Of a stretch of 5,025 bases of DNA, positions 1 through 4,818 are shown one piece after another. The notes beneath the pieces were generated by a model. That model had not been told where the DNA came from, made no database searches, and saw only the letters and a list, made by a program, of their open reading frames with translations. The stretch's first letter is position 1. Each line of letters starts with the position of its first letter. Made by a program: the position numbers and the translations under genes. The stretch is from DASXTS01 sp036505275 (GTDB lineage Bacteria; Actinomycetota; Actinomycetes; Mycobacteriales; Pseudonocardiaceae), in NCBI GenBank assembly GCA_036505275.1, contig DASXTS010000524.1:1-5025 (forward strand), given 5' to 3'.

Positions 1-240
1 GATGGACTACTTCTGGCCTCACCTGCGCGTGCAATCACCGCGGGTATCGGTCGAGCCCCCCGTCGGCGTTACCGCAACTCCATGATCGGCTTCGCTGCCG
101 AGCGATGCTTGCGCTCCGTGATGCTCAAAGTGAATCATGGACGCGAACGGTTGGCCAATCCCCCTAATTGGCGTAACGAGCCCAAACCCATACCAGGCGG
201 AACGCGCCGCGGTTTCGAGGAGATCACCCAGTCGGGGTAG
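1..240 (+). other. Left-edge region with ambiguous partial reading frames
   Basis: No gene can be assigned with confidence here. Two plus-strand frames are open from the left edge. One starts with ATG at position 2 (MDYFWPHLRVQSP...) and stops with TGA at 83-85; about 70% of its third positions are G or C. The other runs through to TAG at 238-240 (79 codons, ending FEEITQSG) but its third positions are only moderately GC-rich, unlike the confident genes in the window. Either could be the 3' end of a gene that begins to the left. I recognise no domain in either. The minus strand is broken by stops in this stretch. Positions 154-172 contain a small dyad, GCCAAT-7 nt-ATTGGC, of unknown role. Confidence 0.2.
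79..141. repeat. Spaced inverted repeat with nested hairpin
   Basis: TCCATGAT (79-86) is matched by its exact reverse complement ATCATGGA (134-141), with 47 bp between. Inside lies a second dyad, GAGCG (100-104) and CGCTC (112-116), with a 7-nt loop. If the short frame ending at 83-85 is real, this would sit at its stop codon and could act as a weak terminator. An 8 bp match over this distance can also arise by chance. Confidence 0.3.
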
Positions 241-250
241 GTGACACTAT

Positions 251-302
251 GTGCTCACCGCCGAATGGGTGCTCACCGCCGAATGGTGCTCACCGCCGAA
301 CG
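251..302. repeat. Three tandem copies of a 17-18 bp unit at the tetR stop codon
   Basis: The unit GTGCTCACCGCCGAATG occurs at 251-268 (with one extra G), 269-285 and 286-302 (last copy with C for T). The stop codon of the minus-strand tetR gene (290-292) lies inside the third copy, so the other two sit directly in its 3' untranslated region. Each unit carries a small dyad, GTG-CT-CAC, and read on the minus strand each ends in the same CGGCGGTGA as the gene end. This looks like slippage duplication of the gene's last codons. Confidence 0.9.
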
Positions 303-964
303 GGCGTCCTTGGCTCGTGCTCGAGGTGCCGCAGCCCGTTCCAGGCCAAATTGACCAGGTGCATCACCACCTGCTCCTTGTCCGGGCTGCGCTCCTCCAG
401 CCACCACTGCCCGGTCAGCGCCACCATCCCGACCAGCGCCTGGCTGTACAGACCGGCGAGCTTGGCGTCGTAGCCGCGGGCCGCGAACTGCCCGCCGAGG
501 ATGTGCTCCACCTGGCTCGCGATGTCGTTCAACAGCCCCGAGAACGTGCCGGTGCCGCTCGCCACCGGCGAGTCCCTGACCAGGATGCGGAACCCCGCAC
601 TGGAGTCCTCGATGTAGTCCAGCAGCGCGCCTGCGGCCCGCTCCAGCAGCTCGCGGGGGTCGGTAGTGCCGGACAGCGCCGAGGTGATCCGGTTCAGCAG
701 CCGGTCCATCTCGCGGTCCACGACCACTGCGTAGAGGGCCTCCTTGCCACCGAAATGCTCGTACACCACCGGCTTGCTGACCCCGGCCCGGTGCGCGATC
801 TCCTCGATCGAGGTGCCATCGAAGCCCTTGGCCGCCAGCAGCGACCTGCCGACGTCGAGCAGCTGCTCGCGGCGTTCCTTGCCGCTCATCCGCACCCGGA
901 CCGGCGACTCCCGCTCGCTGTCCCTACCCACCTCCACCACCCTACGTGCCGCCATCACAACCAT
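290..964 (-). CDS. TetR-family transcriptional regulator
   Basis: A DNA-binding regulator of the TetR family, expected to act as a homodimer in the cytoplasm and to leave its operator when a small ligand binds. In the 224-residue reading the N-terminal helix-turn-helix domain spans about residues 30-76 and shows the family signature clearly (GTSIEEIAHRAGVSKPVVYEHFGGKEALY, given here as GTSIEEIAHRAG at 50-61 and SKPVVYEHFGGKEALY at 63-78). The rest is an all-helical ligand-binding and dimerisation domain ending in a conserved-looking HLVNLAWNGLRHLE stretch. The start is uncertain: ATG at 964, ATG at 955 and ATG at 889 (MSGKERREQLL) are all in frame; the last gives 199 residues, the usual family length, while the longer forms add an Arg-rich tail of about 25 residues. 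None has a convincing Shine-Dalgarno sequence. It lies 509 bp downstream of a desaturase gene on the same strand, beyond a strong terminator, so it is probably transcribed separately. TetR proteins near desaturases often sense acyl-CoA; that role is inferred here, not shown. Confidence 0.93.
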   Translation of the reverse strand: MVVMAARRVVEVGRDSERESPVRVRMSGKERREQLLDVGRSLLAAKGFDGTSIEEIAHRAGVSKPVVYEHFGGKEALYAVVVDREMDRLLNRITSALSGTTDPRELLERAAGALLDYIEDSSAGFRILVRDSPVASGTGTFSGLLNDIASQVEHILGGQFAARGYDAKLAGLYSQALVGMVALTGQWWLEERSPDKEQVVMHLVNLAWNGLRHLEHEPRTPVRR

Positions 965-1026
965 CCGTACAGCTCAGCAGCTTGGTGCCTGGCTCACGGC
1001 GATCAGGCATCCGCGGGCTCGGGCAG

Positions 1027-1248
1027 CCCGGTGCCAGCCCCAACTCGAGCGACCCGGTGCCAGCCACCTCGGGCCGACCGGGTGCCAGCCAGCTCAGGGC
1101 GACCGGGTACCAGGCACCTGGGCCGGCCCCGGCGCCAGCCGCCTCGGCCGGCCCGGCGCTAGCCGCCCCGGGGGGCCCGGCGCTAGCCGCCTCGGGGGGT
1201 CGGGTGCCAGCCAGCTCGAGCGGGCCGGCGCCACTCAGCTCCGCGGTC
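1027..1248. repeat. Degenerate minisatellite, about nine copies of a 24-26 bp unit
   Basis: The unit begins CCCGGTGCCAGCC and continues with a variable CTCGGG-type half. Copies start at about 1027, 1053, 1078, 1103, 1128, 1153, 1177, 1201 and 1225; a further diverged copy may lie near 981-1007. The first copies are 25-26 bp and the later ones 24 bp, so the array does not keep one reading frame along its length, although the 24 bp part yields eight-residue repeats in several frames. The copies at 1153-1176 and 1177-1200 differ at only two positions, which suggests recent duplication. It lies between the tetR start and the desaturase terminator, in DNA I consider non-coding. Confidence 0.88.
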
Positions 1249-1282
1249 CGCAACCATGCCACCCCGTGCGGCTTCCACCCAC

Positions 1283-1404
1283 CGGTGATCACCGAAACTG
1301 TCGAGTGGAGACGCGGGAAGCGAAACGTGAGCCGACACTTCCGGTGATCATGGGTGACCGGCCGGCCGGCGCGCGACCATCGGTGACCGGCCGGCGCCTG
1401 ATCA
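1283..1404. promoter_or_regulatory. Cluster of TGATCA-centred palindromes and a 14 bp direct repeat
   Basis: CGGTGATCACCG at 1283-1294 is a perfect 12 bp palindrome. CCGGTGATCATGG at 1341-1353 repeats its left half, and a third TGATCA lies at 1399-1404 (the first two at 1286-1291 and 1345-1350). Between the last two, GGTGACCGGCCGGC occurs twice, at 1353-1366 and 1382-1395. This is upstream of tetR on the minus strand, 320-440 bp from its start. The elements could be protein-binding sites, but no promoter boxes can be placed beside them with confidence. Confidence 0.35.
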
Positions 1405-1426
1405 CGGCACGTCGGCCGGCCGTGGC

Positions 1427-1456
1427 CATCCCTTGGCCCCCGGCGGCCAAGGGATG
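1427..1456 (-). terminator. Hairpin terminator of the desaturase gene
   Basis: CATCCCTTGGCC (1427-1438) and GGCCAAGGGATG (1445-1456) form a perfect 12 bp stem with a 6-nt loop, 17 nt after the desaturase stop codon. No T-run follows on the minus strand, as is common for terminators in high-GC actinobacteria. The symmetric stem could also stop transcription from the other side. It separates the desaturase from tetR transcriptionally. Confidence 0.8.
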
Positions 1457-1473
1457 ATCCGCCGGCTCCTCCG

Positions 1474-2424
1474 TCATTCGGCCGTGATCCGGGCCAACCG
1501 CTCCGTCGACGGCCAGCGCACCTGCCAGGCCCAGCCGAGCCGCTCGAAGAGCCAGATGACCCTGGCCGAGATGTCGATCTGGCCGGGGAGCACGCCGTGC
1601 CGGGCCGAGGTCGGGTCGGCGTGGTGCAGGTTGTGCCACGACTCGCCGGCGGACAGGATCGCCAGCGGCCAGAAGTTGGCCGACTTGTCGCGCGCGGTGA
1701 ACGGCCGCTCGCCGACCATGTGGCACACGGAGTTTGTCGACCAGGTGACGTGGTGCAAGAAGGACACCCGCACCAGCCCGGCCCAGAAGAACGCGGTCAC
1801 GGCGCCGTGCCAGGACCACGACCACAGGCCGCCGACCACCGCGGGGGCGAGCAGGCTGAGCGCCGCGACGGCGGGGAACCACCTGTCCACCCGGCGGATG
1901 GCTCGGTCGGCGAGCAGGTCGGGCGCGAAGCGCGCGATGTTGGTCTCGTCGCGGTCGAAGAGCCAGCCGATGTGGGCGTACACGAAGCCCTTGGCCATGC
2001 CGGCGGCCGACTCGCCGAAGCGCCACGGCGAGTGCGGGTCGCCGTCGCGGTCGGAGAAGGCGTGGTGGCGGCGGTGGTCGGCGACCCACTGCACCACGGA
2101 GCCCTGGAAGCCGACCGACCCGGCCACCGCCATCGCCACCCGCAGCCAGGGCTTGGCCTTGAACGAGCCGTGCGTGAAATGGCGGTGGTACCCGACGGTC
2201 ACGCCGAGGCAGCCGATCGCGTAGAAGACCGCGCCGATCAGGATGTCCCGCCAGGACAGGCCCCAGCCCCAGGCCACCGGCACCGCGGCGATCAGTGCCA
2301 CGAACGGCCCAAGGACGAAGACGTAGATCAGGACGTGTTGGAAGGTGGATCGGCGCCCGTCGATGATCGGTTTTGGTTCGGCGGCCGCGCCAGCTGCTCG
2401 AGTGGTTGCCTCTGCGGTCGTCAT
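1474..2424 (-). CDS. Membrane acyl-CoA desaturase (stearoyl-CoA delta-9 type)
   Basis: An integral-membrane di-iron desaturase of 316 residues that would insert a cis double bond into a long-chain acyl-CoA, using O2 and electrons from a reductase. All metal-ligand motifs of the stearoyl-CoA desaturase family are present: HRHFTH (80-85), HRRHH (117-121), NSVCH (231-235, matching the extra Asn and His ligands known from the mammalian enzyme) and HNLHH (264-268). Hydrophobic segments lie at about 31-52, 58-78, 182-203 and 206-226, giving the usual two hairpins with the His boxes on the cytoplasmic side. The GDPHSPWRFGE stretch (128-138) is also family-typical. The length is normal, so it appears complete. 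ATG at 2424 is chosen because GAGGTG lies 8 nt upstream. The mycobacterial relative DesA3 is encoded beside its oxidoreductase Rv3230c; no reductase gene is seen here, so the electron donor must be encoded elsewhere. The stereochemistry and exact substrate cannot be read from sequence. Confidence 0.97.
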   Translation of the reverse strand: MTTAEATTRAAGAAAEPKPIIDGRRSTFQHVLIYVFVLGPFVALIAAVPVAWGWGLSWRDILIGAVFYAIGCLGVTVGYHRHFTHGSFKAKPWLRVAMAVAGSVGFQGSVVQWVADHRRHHAFSDRDGDPHSPWRFGESAAGMAKGFVYAHIGWLFDRDETNIARFAPDLLADRAIRRVDRWFPAVAALSLLAPAVVGGLWSWSWHGAVTAFFWAGLVRVSFLHHVTWSTNSVCHMVGERPFTARDKSANFWPLAILSAGESWHNLHHADPTSARHGVLPGQIDISARVIWLFERLGWAWQVRWPSTERLARITAE

Positions 2425-2432
2425 CTGCGTCT

Positions 2433-2438
2433 CACCTC
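2433..2438 (-). promoter_or_regulatory. Ribosome binding site of the desaturase
   Basis: On the minus strand GAGGTG ends 8 nt before the ATG at 2424. This supports that start over internal Met codons. Confidence 0.75.
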
Positions 2439-2465
2439 GGTAGCTCCTAGGGCGTACTGGTGACG

Positions 2466-2480
2466 GCCTGCGTGGCAGGC
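2466..2480 (-). other. Small hairpin in the desaturase 5' leader
   Basis: GCCTG (2466-2470) and CAGGC (2476-2480) form a 5 bp stem with a 5-nt loop between the predicted -10 box and the ribosome binding site. It would be near the 5' end of the transcript if the proposed promoter is right. Its role is unknown. Confidence 0.3.
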
Positions 2481-2483
2481 TTG

Positions 2484-2521
2484 ATTACGGCTACGTAACC
2501 GTAACCTACGCAAGCGTAGGT
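2484..2521 (-). promoter_or_regulatory. Desaturase promoter overlapped by an operator-like palindrome cluster
   Basis: ACCTACGCAAGCGTAGGT (2504-2521) is an 18 bp palindrome with 8 bp arms around a 2 bp centre. Next to it TTACGG (2485-2490) and CCGTAA (2499-2504) form another inverted repeat flanking TACGTA (2492-2497), and CGTAAC occurs twice in tandem (2494-2505). Read on the minus strand, TTGCGT (2513-2508) and CGTAAT (2489-2484) are separated by 18 nt and make a reasonable -35/-10 pair about 60 nt from the ATG. The -35 box is in the centre of the large palindrome, so a bound dimer would block RNA polymerase. The size and form suit a TetR-type dimer; the regulator encoded at 290-964 is the obvious candidate, but this is inference. 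Confidence 0.6.
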
Positions 2522-2538
2522 AAGGGTGGGCTATGTGA

Positions 2539-2579
2539 GGAAACCCTCGGGTTCCCCGTACAGATCGGGTTGAAACCCG
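2539..2579. promoter_or_regulatory. Pair of related palindromes in the divergent intergenic region
   Basis: AACCCTCGGGTT (2542-2553) and CGGGTTGAAACCCG (2566-2579) are two inverted repeats built on the same CGGGTT/AACCC(G) half-site, with centres 25 bp apart. TCGGGTT also recurs directly at 2547-2553 and 2565-2571. The first extends outward to 2539-2540 and 2555-2556 with one mismatch. They lie between the divergent desaturase and GGDEF genes and could be binding sites for a second regulator, probably serving the plus-strand gene. Confidence 0.45.
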
Positions 2580-2664
2580 GCAGGTTGGTGCCGAAATGGC
2601 TCTACCCCACGTGACGTTTACGTGCCAGGCTTGCCCGATCGGGTGACCGCCATCGGTGTATGCC

Positions 2665-2712
2665 GCGACGGGGGGCGTCGCCCGTTGCTTGTTGTCGCCA
2701 CTAGGAGGTGGC
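2665..2712 (+). promoter_or_regulatory. Structured leader with sequestered Shine-Dalgarno sequence
   Basis: GCGACG (2665-2670) pairs with CGTCGC (2676-2681) around five Gs. Further on, GCCAC (2697-2701) pairs with GTGGC (2708-2712), placing most of the AGGAGGTG ribosome binding site in the loop and closing base pairs. GTCGC at 2694-2698 could instead pair with GCGAC at 2665-2669, which would break both hairpins. The two states are mutually exclusive on paper; the stems are short, and no known riboswitch class is recognised. Confidence 0.35.
2703..2710 (+). promoter_or_regulatory. Strong ribosome binding site that conflicts with the GTG start
   Basis: AGGAGGTG is a full eight-base complement to the 16S rRNA 3' end. 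An in-frame TAG at 2702-2704 bars any earlier start. The GTG at 2708 lies within this site, so it cannot be served by it. CTG at 2717 is 8 nt after GGAGG, the best spacing; GTG at 2726 is 17 nt away. Confidence 0.8.
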
Positions 2713-4393
2713 CGCACTGAACCGGGTGCAAACAACCGAGTACGAGACCGCGGTCCCACCGGCCGCGCCCACGACCGGCGCACTCGACGAGGCGTTCTAC
2801 GGCGAGGCTCGTCAACTGGTCGATCGGGCGTGCACGGGCGACCACCGCGAGCGCGGCCAGTGCGCGGTCATGATCGACGACCTGCTGGACCGGGCCAGGA
2901 GCTCGCTGCGCGGCGGCGAGCTCAGCCCGCCGACCTTCGCCAGGGTGCTGCGGGCGGGCGCGCTGGTCCGCAACATGGCCCGGCTGCCGGAACTGCCGCC
3001 GGACCCGCTGGTGCACGACCTGGTGGCGCACACCGTCCGGCACGGCCTGGCGGCCCACAACGCGGCCGCCCAGGCACTGCGCGGCACGCTGGCCATCTCC
3101 CGCGGCCTGGTCGACGAGGCGCTGGACGCGGCGGTGGACGCGATCGCCACGGTCGAGCTGCTCGACGAGCACACCGTCGAGCGCGCGTTGGCGATGGGTG
3201 ACACCGCGGCGCTGCTGGAGCAGCTCGGCCTCGGTGAGAAGGCCTGCGAGATGTACGGCAAGGCCGCCGCGGCATTCGCTGAGATCGGCATGCAGCGCTA
3301 CCAGGTGATGGTGACCGATGACCAGGTGCGCACCGAGGTGCTGCACGGCATGTGGTTGGAGCGGCTCGGGCAGGCCACGGCCGGCGCCGAACGGTTCGCC
3401 GCGGCCGCGCGCGTGGCCGGGGCGGGCATGCGGCTGTGGCGGGCCAGCGAGTCCGTACTGGACATCGAAGAGGAGTTCGTCGCCAGCTTCTACGCCGCCC
3501 TCGCGCTGGCCGACCCGGACGGCGACCACGAGGGCGCGCTGCGCAAGGCCACCGGCCGGATCGCGCTGCCCGGCCAGATCCTCGCCGGCCTGGCGCTGAT
3601 CAGGCTGCTGGCCAGGACCGGACGGCTGGTCGAGGCCGAGGCCACGCTGGCCGATCTCCGCGCGGCGTGCCGACGCTTCCAGCTCAGCATGCCGGTGCGG
3701 CTCGCGCTCAGCCGCGGCGTGCTCGAGGTGCCCCGTGAGGACCAGGACGGCTCCTCGTTGGTGGCCTACCTCGGTCAGCTCGAGAACGAGCTGTGGGTGA
3801 TGCGCACCGCACGCACCCGCGCGCTGCACGCCAGGCTCGAGCACGAGCGGCTGCGCCGTGGCCAGTCGCTGCTGCGGGCGCTGACCGCCAAGGATCCGGT
3901 GACCGCGCTGCCGGACCGCACCGTGCTCGACGAGATGCTCGGGTTGCAGGACACCCCGGCGGGCGGCACGGCTGATGGCGGAGCACCGCAGATGGCACTG
4001 GCCATGGTGGACGTCGACGACCTGGAGCTGATCAACCAGCGGGGCTCGTTCGCCGACGGGGACGCCACGCTGCGCGCGATCGCAGTGACCCTCCGCAACG
4101 CACTGCGACCCGAGGACTCTGTGATCCGCTACAGCGCCGACGACTTCGTGGTGCTGATGCCTGGCCGCACCCTGGACGAGGCGGCCGAGCTGATGCGCGG
4201 CGTGGTCCGCGCGGCCACCAGGCTGCCGTACGACCGCGGGCACGGCGCCACCCTGTCGATCGGTGTGGTCGCCGTCGACCCGGAAGAGGGCGGCGAGAAC
4301 GCGTTGGTCCGCGCGGACGACGCGACCGCCAGGGCCAGGGAGCGCGGCGGCAATCAGGTGGCGGTGTCCCCGGCTACCCCGGCGCCCAGGTAG
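2708..4393 (+). CDS. Helical-repeat protein with degenerate C-terminal GGDEF domain
   Basis: Up to 561 residues, cytoplasmic, with no signal peptide or membrane segment. Residues about 30-345 are Ala/Leu-rich helical hairpins resembling tetratricopeptide repeats (for example around 119-150, 166-194 and 216-238), probably a protein-interaction or sensor region. A helical linker at about 355-395 leads into a GGDEF domain (395-553). Family landmarks: DPVTALPDR (396-404; usually DxLTGLxNR), DVDDLELIN (435-443), DGD (450-452), SADDF (476-480) in place of GGDEF, LSIGVV (516-521) and GGN (547-549). The metal-binding Asp435 and Asp478 and the guanine-contact residues Asn443 and Asp452 are kept, but both signature glycines are lost, so cyclase activity is doubtful. 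RPED (467-470) lies five residues before the signature, exactly where the c-di-GMP inhibitory site RxxD is found, so it may be a c-di-GMP receptor. The start is uncertain: GTG 2708, CTG 2717 or GTG 2726. It is divergent from the desaturase and ends 63 bp before a tRNA gene. Confidence 0.94.
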   Translation: MAALNRVQTTEYETAVPPAAPTTGALDEAFYGEARQLVDRACTGDHRERGQCAVMIDDLLDRARSSLRGGELSPPTFARVLRAGALVRNMARLPELPPDPLVHDLVAHTVRHGLAAHNAAAQALRGTLAISRGLVDEALDAAVDAIATVELLDEHTVERALAMGDTAALLEQLGLGEKACEMYGKAAAAFAEIGMQRYQVMVTDDQVRTEVLHGMWLERLGQATAGAERFAAAARVAGAGMRLWRASESVLDIEEEFVASFYAALALADPDGDHEGALRKATGRIALPGQILAGLALIRLLARTGRLVEAEATLADLRAACRRFQLSMPVRLALSRGVLEVPREDQDGSSLVAYLGQLENELWVMRTARTRALHARLEHERLRRGQSLLRALTAKDPVTALPDRTVLDEMLGLQDTPAGGTADGGAPQMALAMVDVDDLELINQRGSFADGDATLRAIAVTLRNALRPEDSVIRYSADDFVVLMPGRTLDEAAELMRGVVRAATRLPYDRGHGATLSIGVVAVDPEEGGENALVRADDATARARERGGNQVAVSPATPAPR

Positions 4394-4408
4394 CACTGGG
4401 TAGCGGCA

Positions 4409-4431
4409 CCGGGCGTCTGCGCGCGCCCCGG
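4409..4431 (+). terminator. Weak GC hairpin after the GGDEF gene
   Basis: CCGGGCG (4409-4415) can pair with CGCCCCGG (4424-4431) with one bulged C and an 8-nt loop, 15 nt after the stop codon. It has no T-run. It may end transcription before the tRNA gene, or the tRNA may be cotranscribed; no clear separate tRNA promoter could be placed in the 63 bp gap. Confidence 0.3.
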
Positions 4432-4456
4432 CCGTGACACCATGGGTTCGGCACGA

Positions 4457-4527
4457 TCCGCCGTGGTGTAAAGGCAGCACCTCGGATTTTGGTTCCGATG
4501 GTCCAGGTTCGAATCCTGGCGGCGGAG
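4457..4527 (+). tRNA. tRNA-Gln (anticodon UUG)
   Basis: All arms fold. The acceptor stem is TCCGCCG (4457-4463) with CGGCGGA (4520-4526), seven Watson-Crick pairs, followed by discriminator G4527. The D stem is GTGT (4466-4469) with GCAC (4477-4480), including one G-T wobble pair. The anticodon stem is TCGGA/TCCGA (4482-4486, 4494-4498) around the loop TTTTGGT, giving anticodon TTG at 4489-4491, which reads CAA. The T arm is CCAGG-TTCGAAT-CCTGG (4503-4519). The length is 71 nt and CCA is not encoded. No second copy of the 3' end, which would mark an integrated element, is present in the window. Confidence 0.97.
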
Positions 4528-4590
4528 CGCCTGGTCAAGGGCATCGCGGCCGAGGTCGAGTCCGCACCTGGGGCTAGCCTAGTGTGGTTG

Positions 4591-4607
4591 CGTCGCCAGT
4601 GGCGGCG
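4591..4607 (+). terminator. Possible tRNA transcript terminator
   Basis: CGTCGCC (4591-4597) and GGCGGCG (4601-4607) form a 7 bp stem with one U-G pair and a 3-nt loop, followed by AATACTTT. It lies 63 nt after the tRNA. The stem is compact, but the following tract is only partly T-rich. Confidence 0.35.
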
Positions 4608-4647
4608 AATACTTTGAGCCACGATCCACGAGACAGGCCGTAATGCG

Positions 4648-4795
4648 GGTACGGCGCCGCGGGATTGTGCGGGGCCGCTTCTCGCAGGTCAAGGGCGCCT
4701 TGCGGCGTCGCCCTGCGGCAGTCCGTGCGGCGTGTTCGGTTGGCCGCGGCGCCGCACCGTGCCGTCCCGTTGTCCGGTCTGGTACGGCGCCGCGG
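4648..4795. repeat. Three copies of a 15 bp GC element, one inverted
   Basis: GGTACGGCGCCGCGG occurs exactly at 4648-4662 and 4781-4795, and inverted with one change at 4744-4758. Between them lies another folded stretch: AGGGCG (4692-4697) with CGCCCT (4709-4714), competing with CGCAGG (4683-4688) and CCTGCG (4712-4717). TGCGGC recurs at 4701, 4714 and 4726. The whole 4528-4818 region holds no convincing gene, and this density of short GC dyads resembles a dispersed intergenic repeat, which one window cannot prove. Confidence 0.65.
4744..4795 (-). terminator. Long hairpin downstream of the HNH gene
   Basis: The 15 bp elements at 4781-4795 and 4744-4758 are inverted copies. On the minus-strand transcript they form a 15 bp stem that is fully paired if one G-U pair is allowed, with a 22-nt loop, beginning 23 nt after the stop codon at 4819-4821. 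The position and stability fit a factor-independent terminator without a T-run. It could equally be part of a repeat element. Confidence 0.5.
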
Positions 4796-4818
4796 TTTCC
4801 GCCCTCCTTGCCCAGCGG

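Noticed and set aside
290..964. Naming the TetR protein FasR
   Set aside because: FasR is a known acyl-CoA-responsive TetR regulator in mycobacteria, but the helix-turn-helix sequence here differs from what I recall of FasR, and the fatty acid synthase operon it controls is not in the window.
251..1162. Long plus-strand open frame opposite tetR
   Set aside because: It is the antisense shadow of the TetR gene, whose helix-turn-helix match on the minus strand is clear; the plus-strand translation resembles no protein family.
942..1292. Minus-strand frame encoding an Ala/Gly/Pro-rich eight-residue repeat peptide
   Set aside because: It is the minisatellite read in one frame, has no ribosome binding site, overlaps the tetR start, and the array changes unit length so the frame is not maintained. 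Overlapping plus-strand frames over the same DNA look equally repetitive.
2618..4480. 620-residue minus-strand open frame opposite the GGDEF gene
   Set aside because: It is a product of high GC content on the opposite strand. The plus-strand frame has a recognisable domain and a strong ribosome binding site, and the minus frame runs into the tRNA gene.
4457..4527. tRNA-Gln as an attachment site of an integrated element
   Set aside because: No duplicate of the tRNA 3' end and no integrase gene is visible in the window, so there is no support for an integration event.
4525..4617. Coding-like stretch after the tRNA (LVKGIAAEVESAPG) on the plus strand
   Set aside because: It has GC-rich third positions for about 15 codons but no start codon outside the tRNA and stops at 4615-4617. 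It may be chance or a decayed remnant; too short to annotate.
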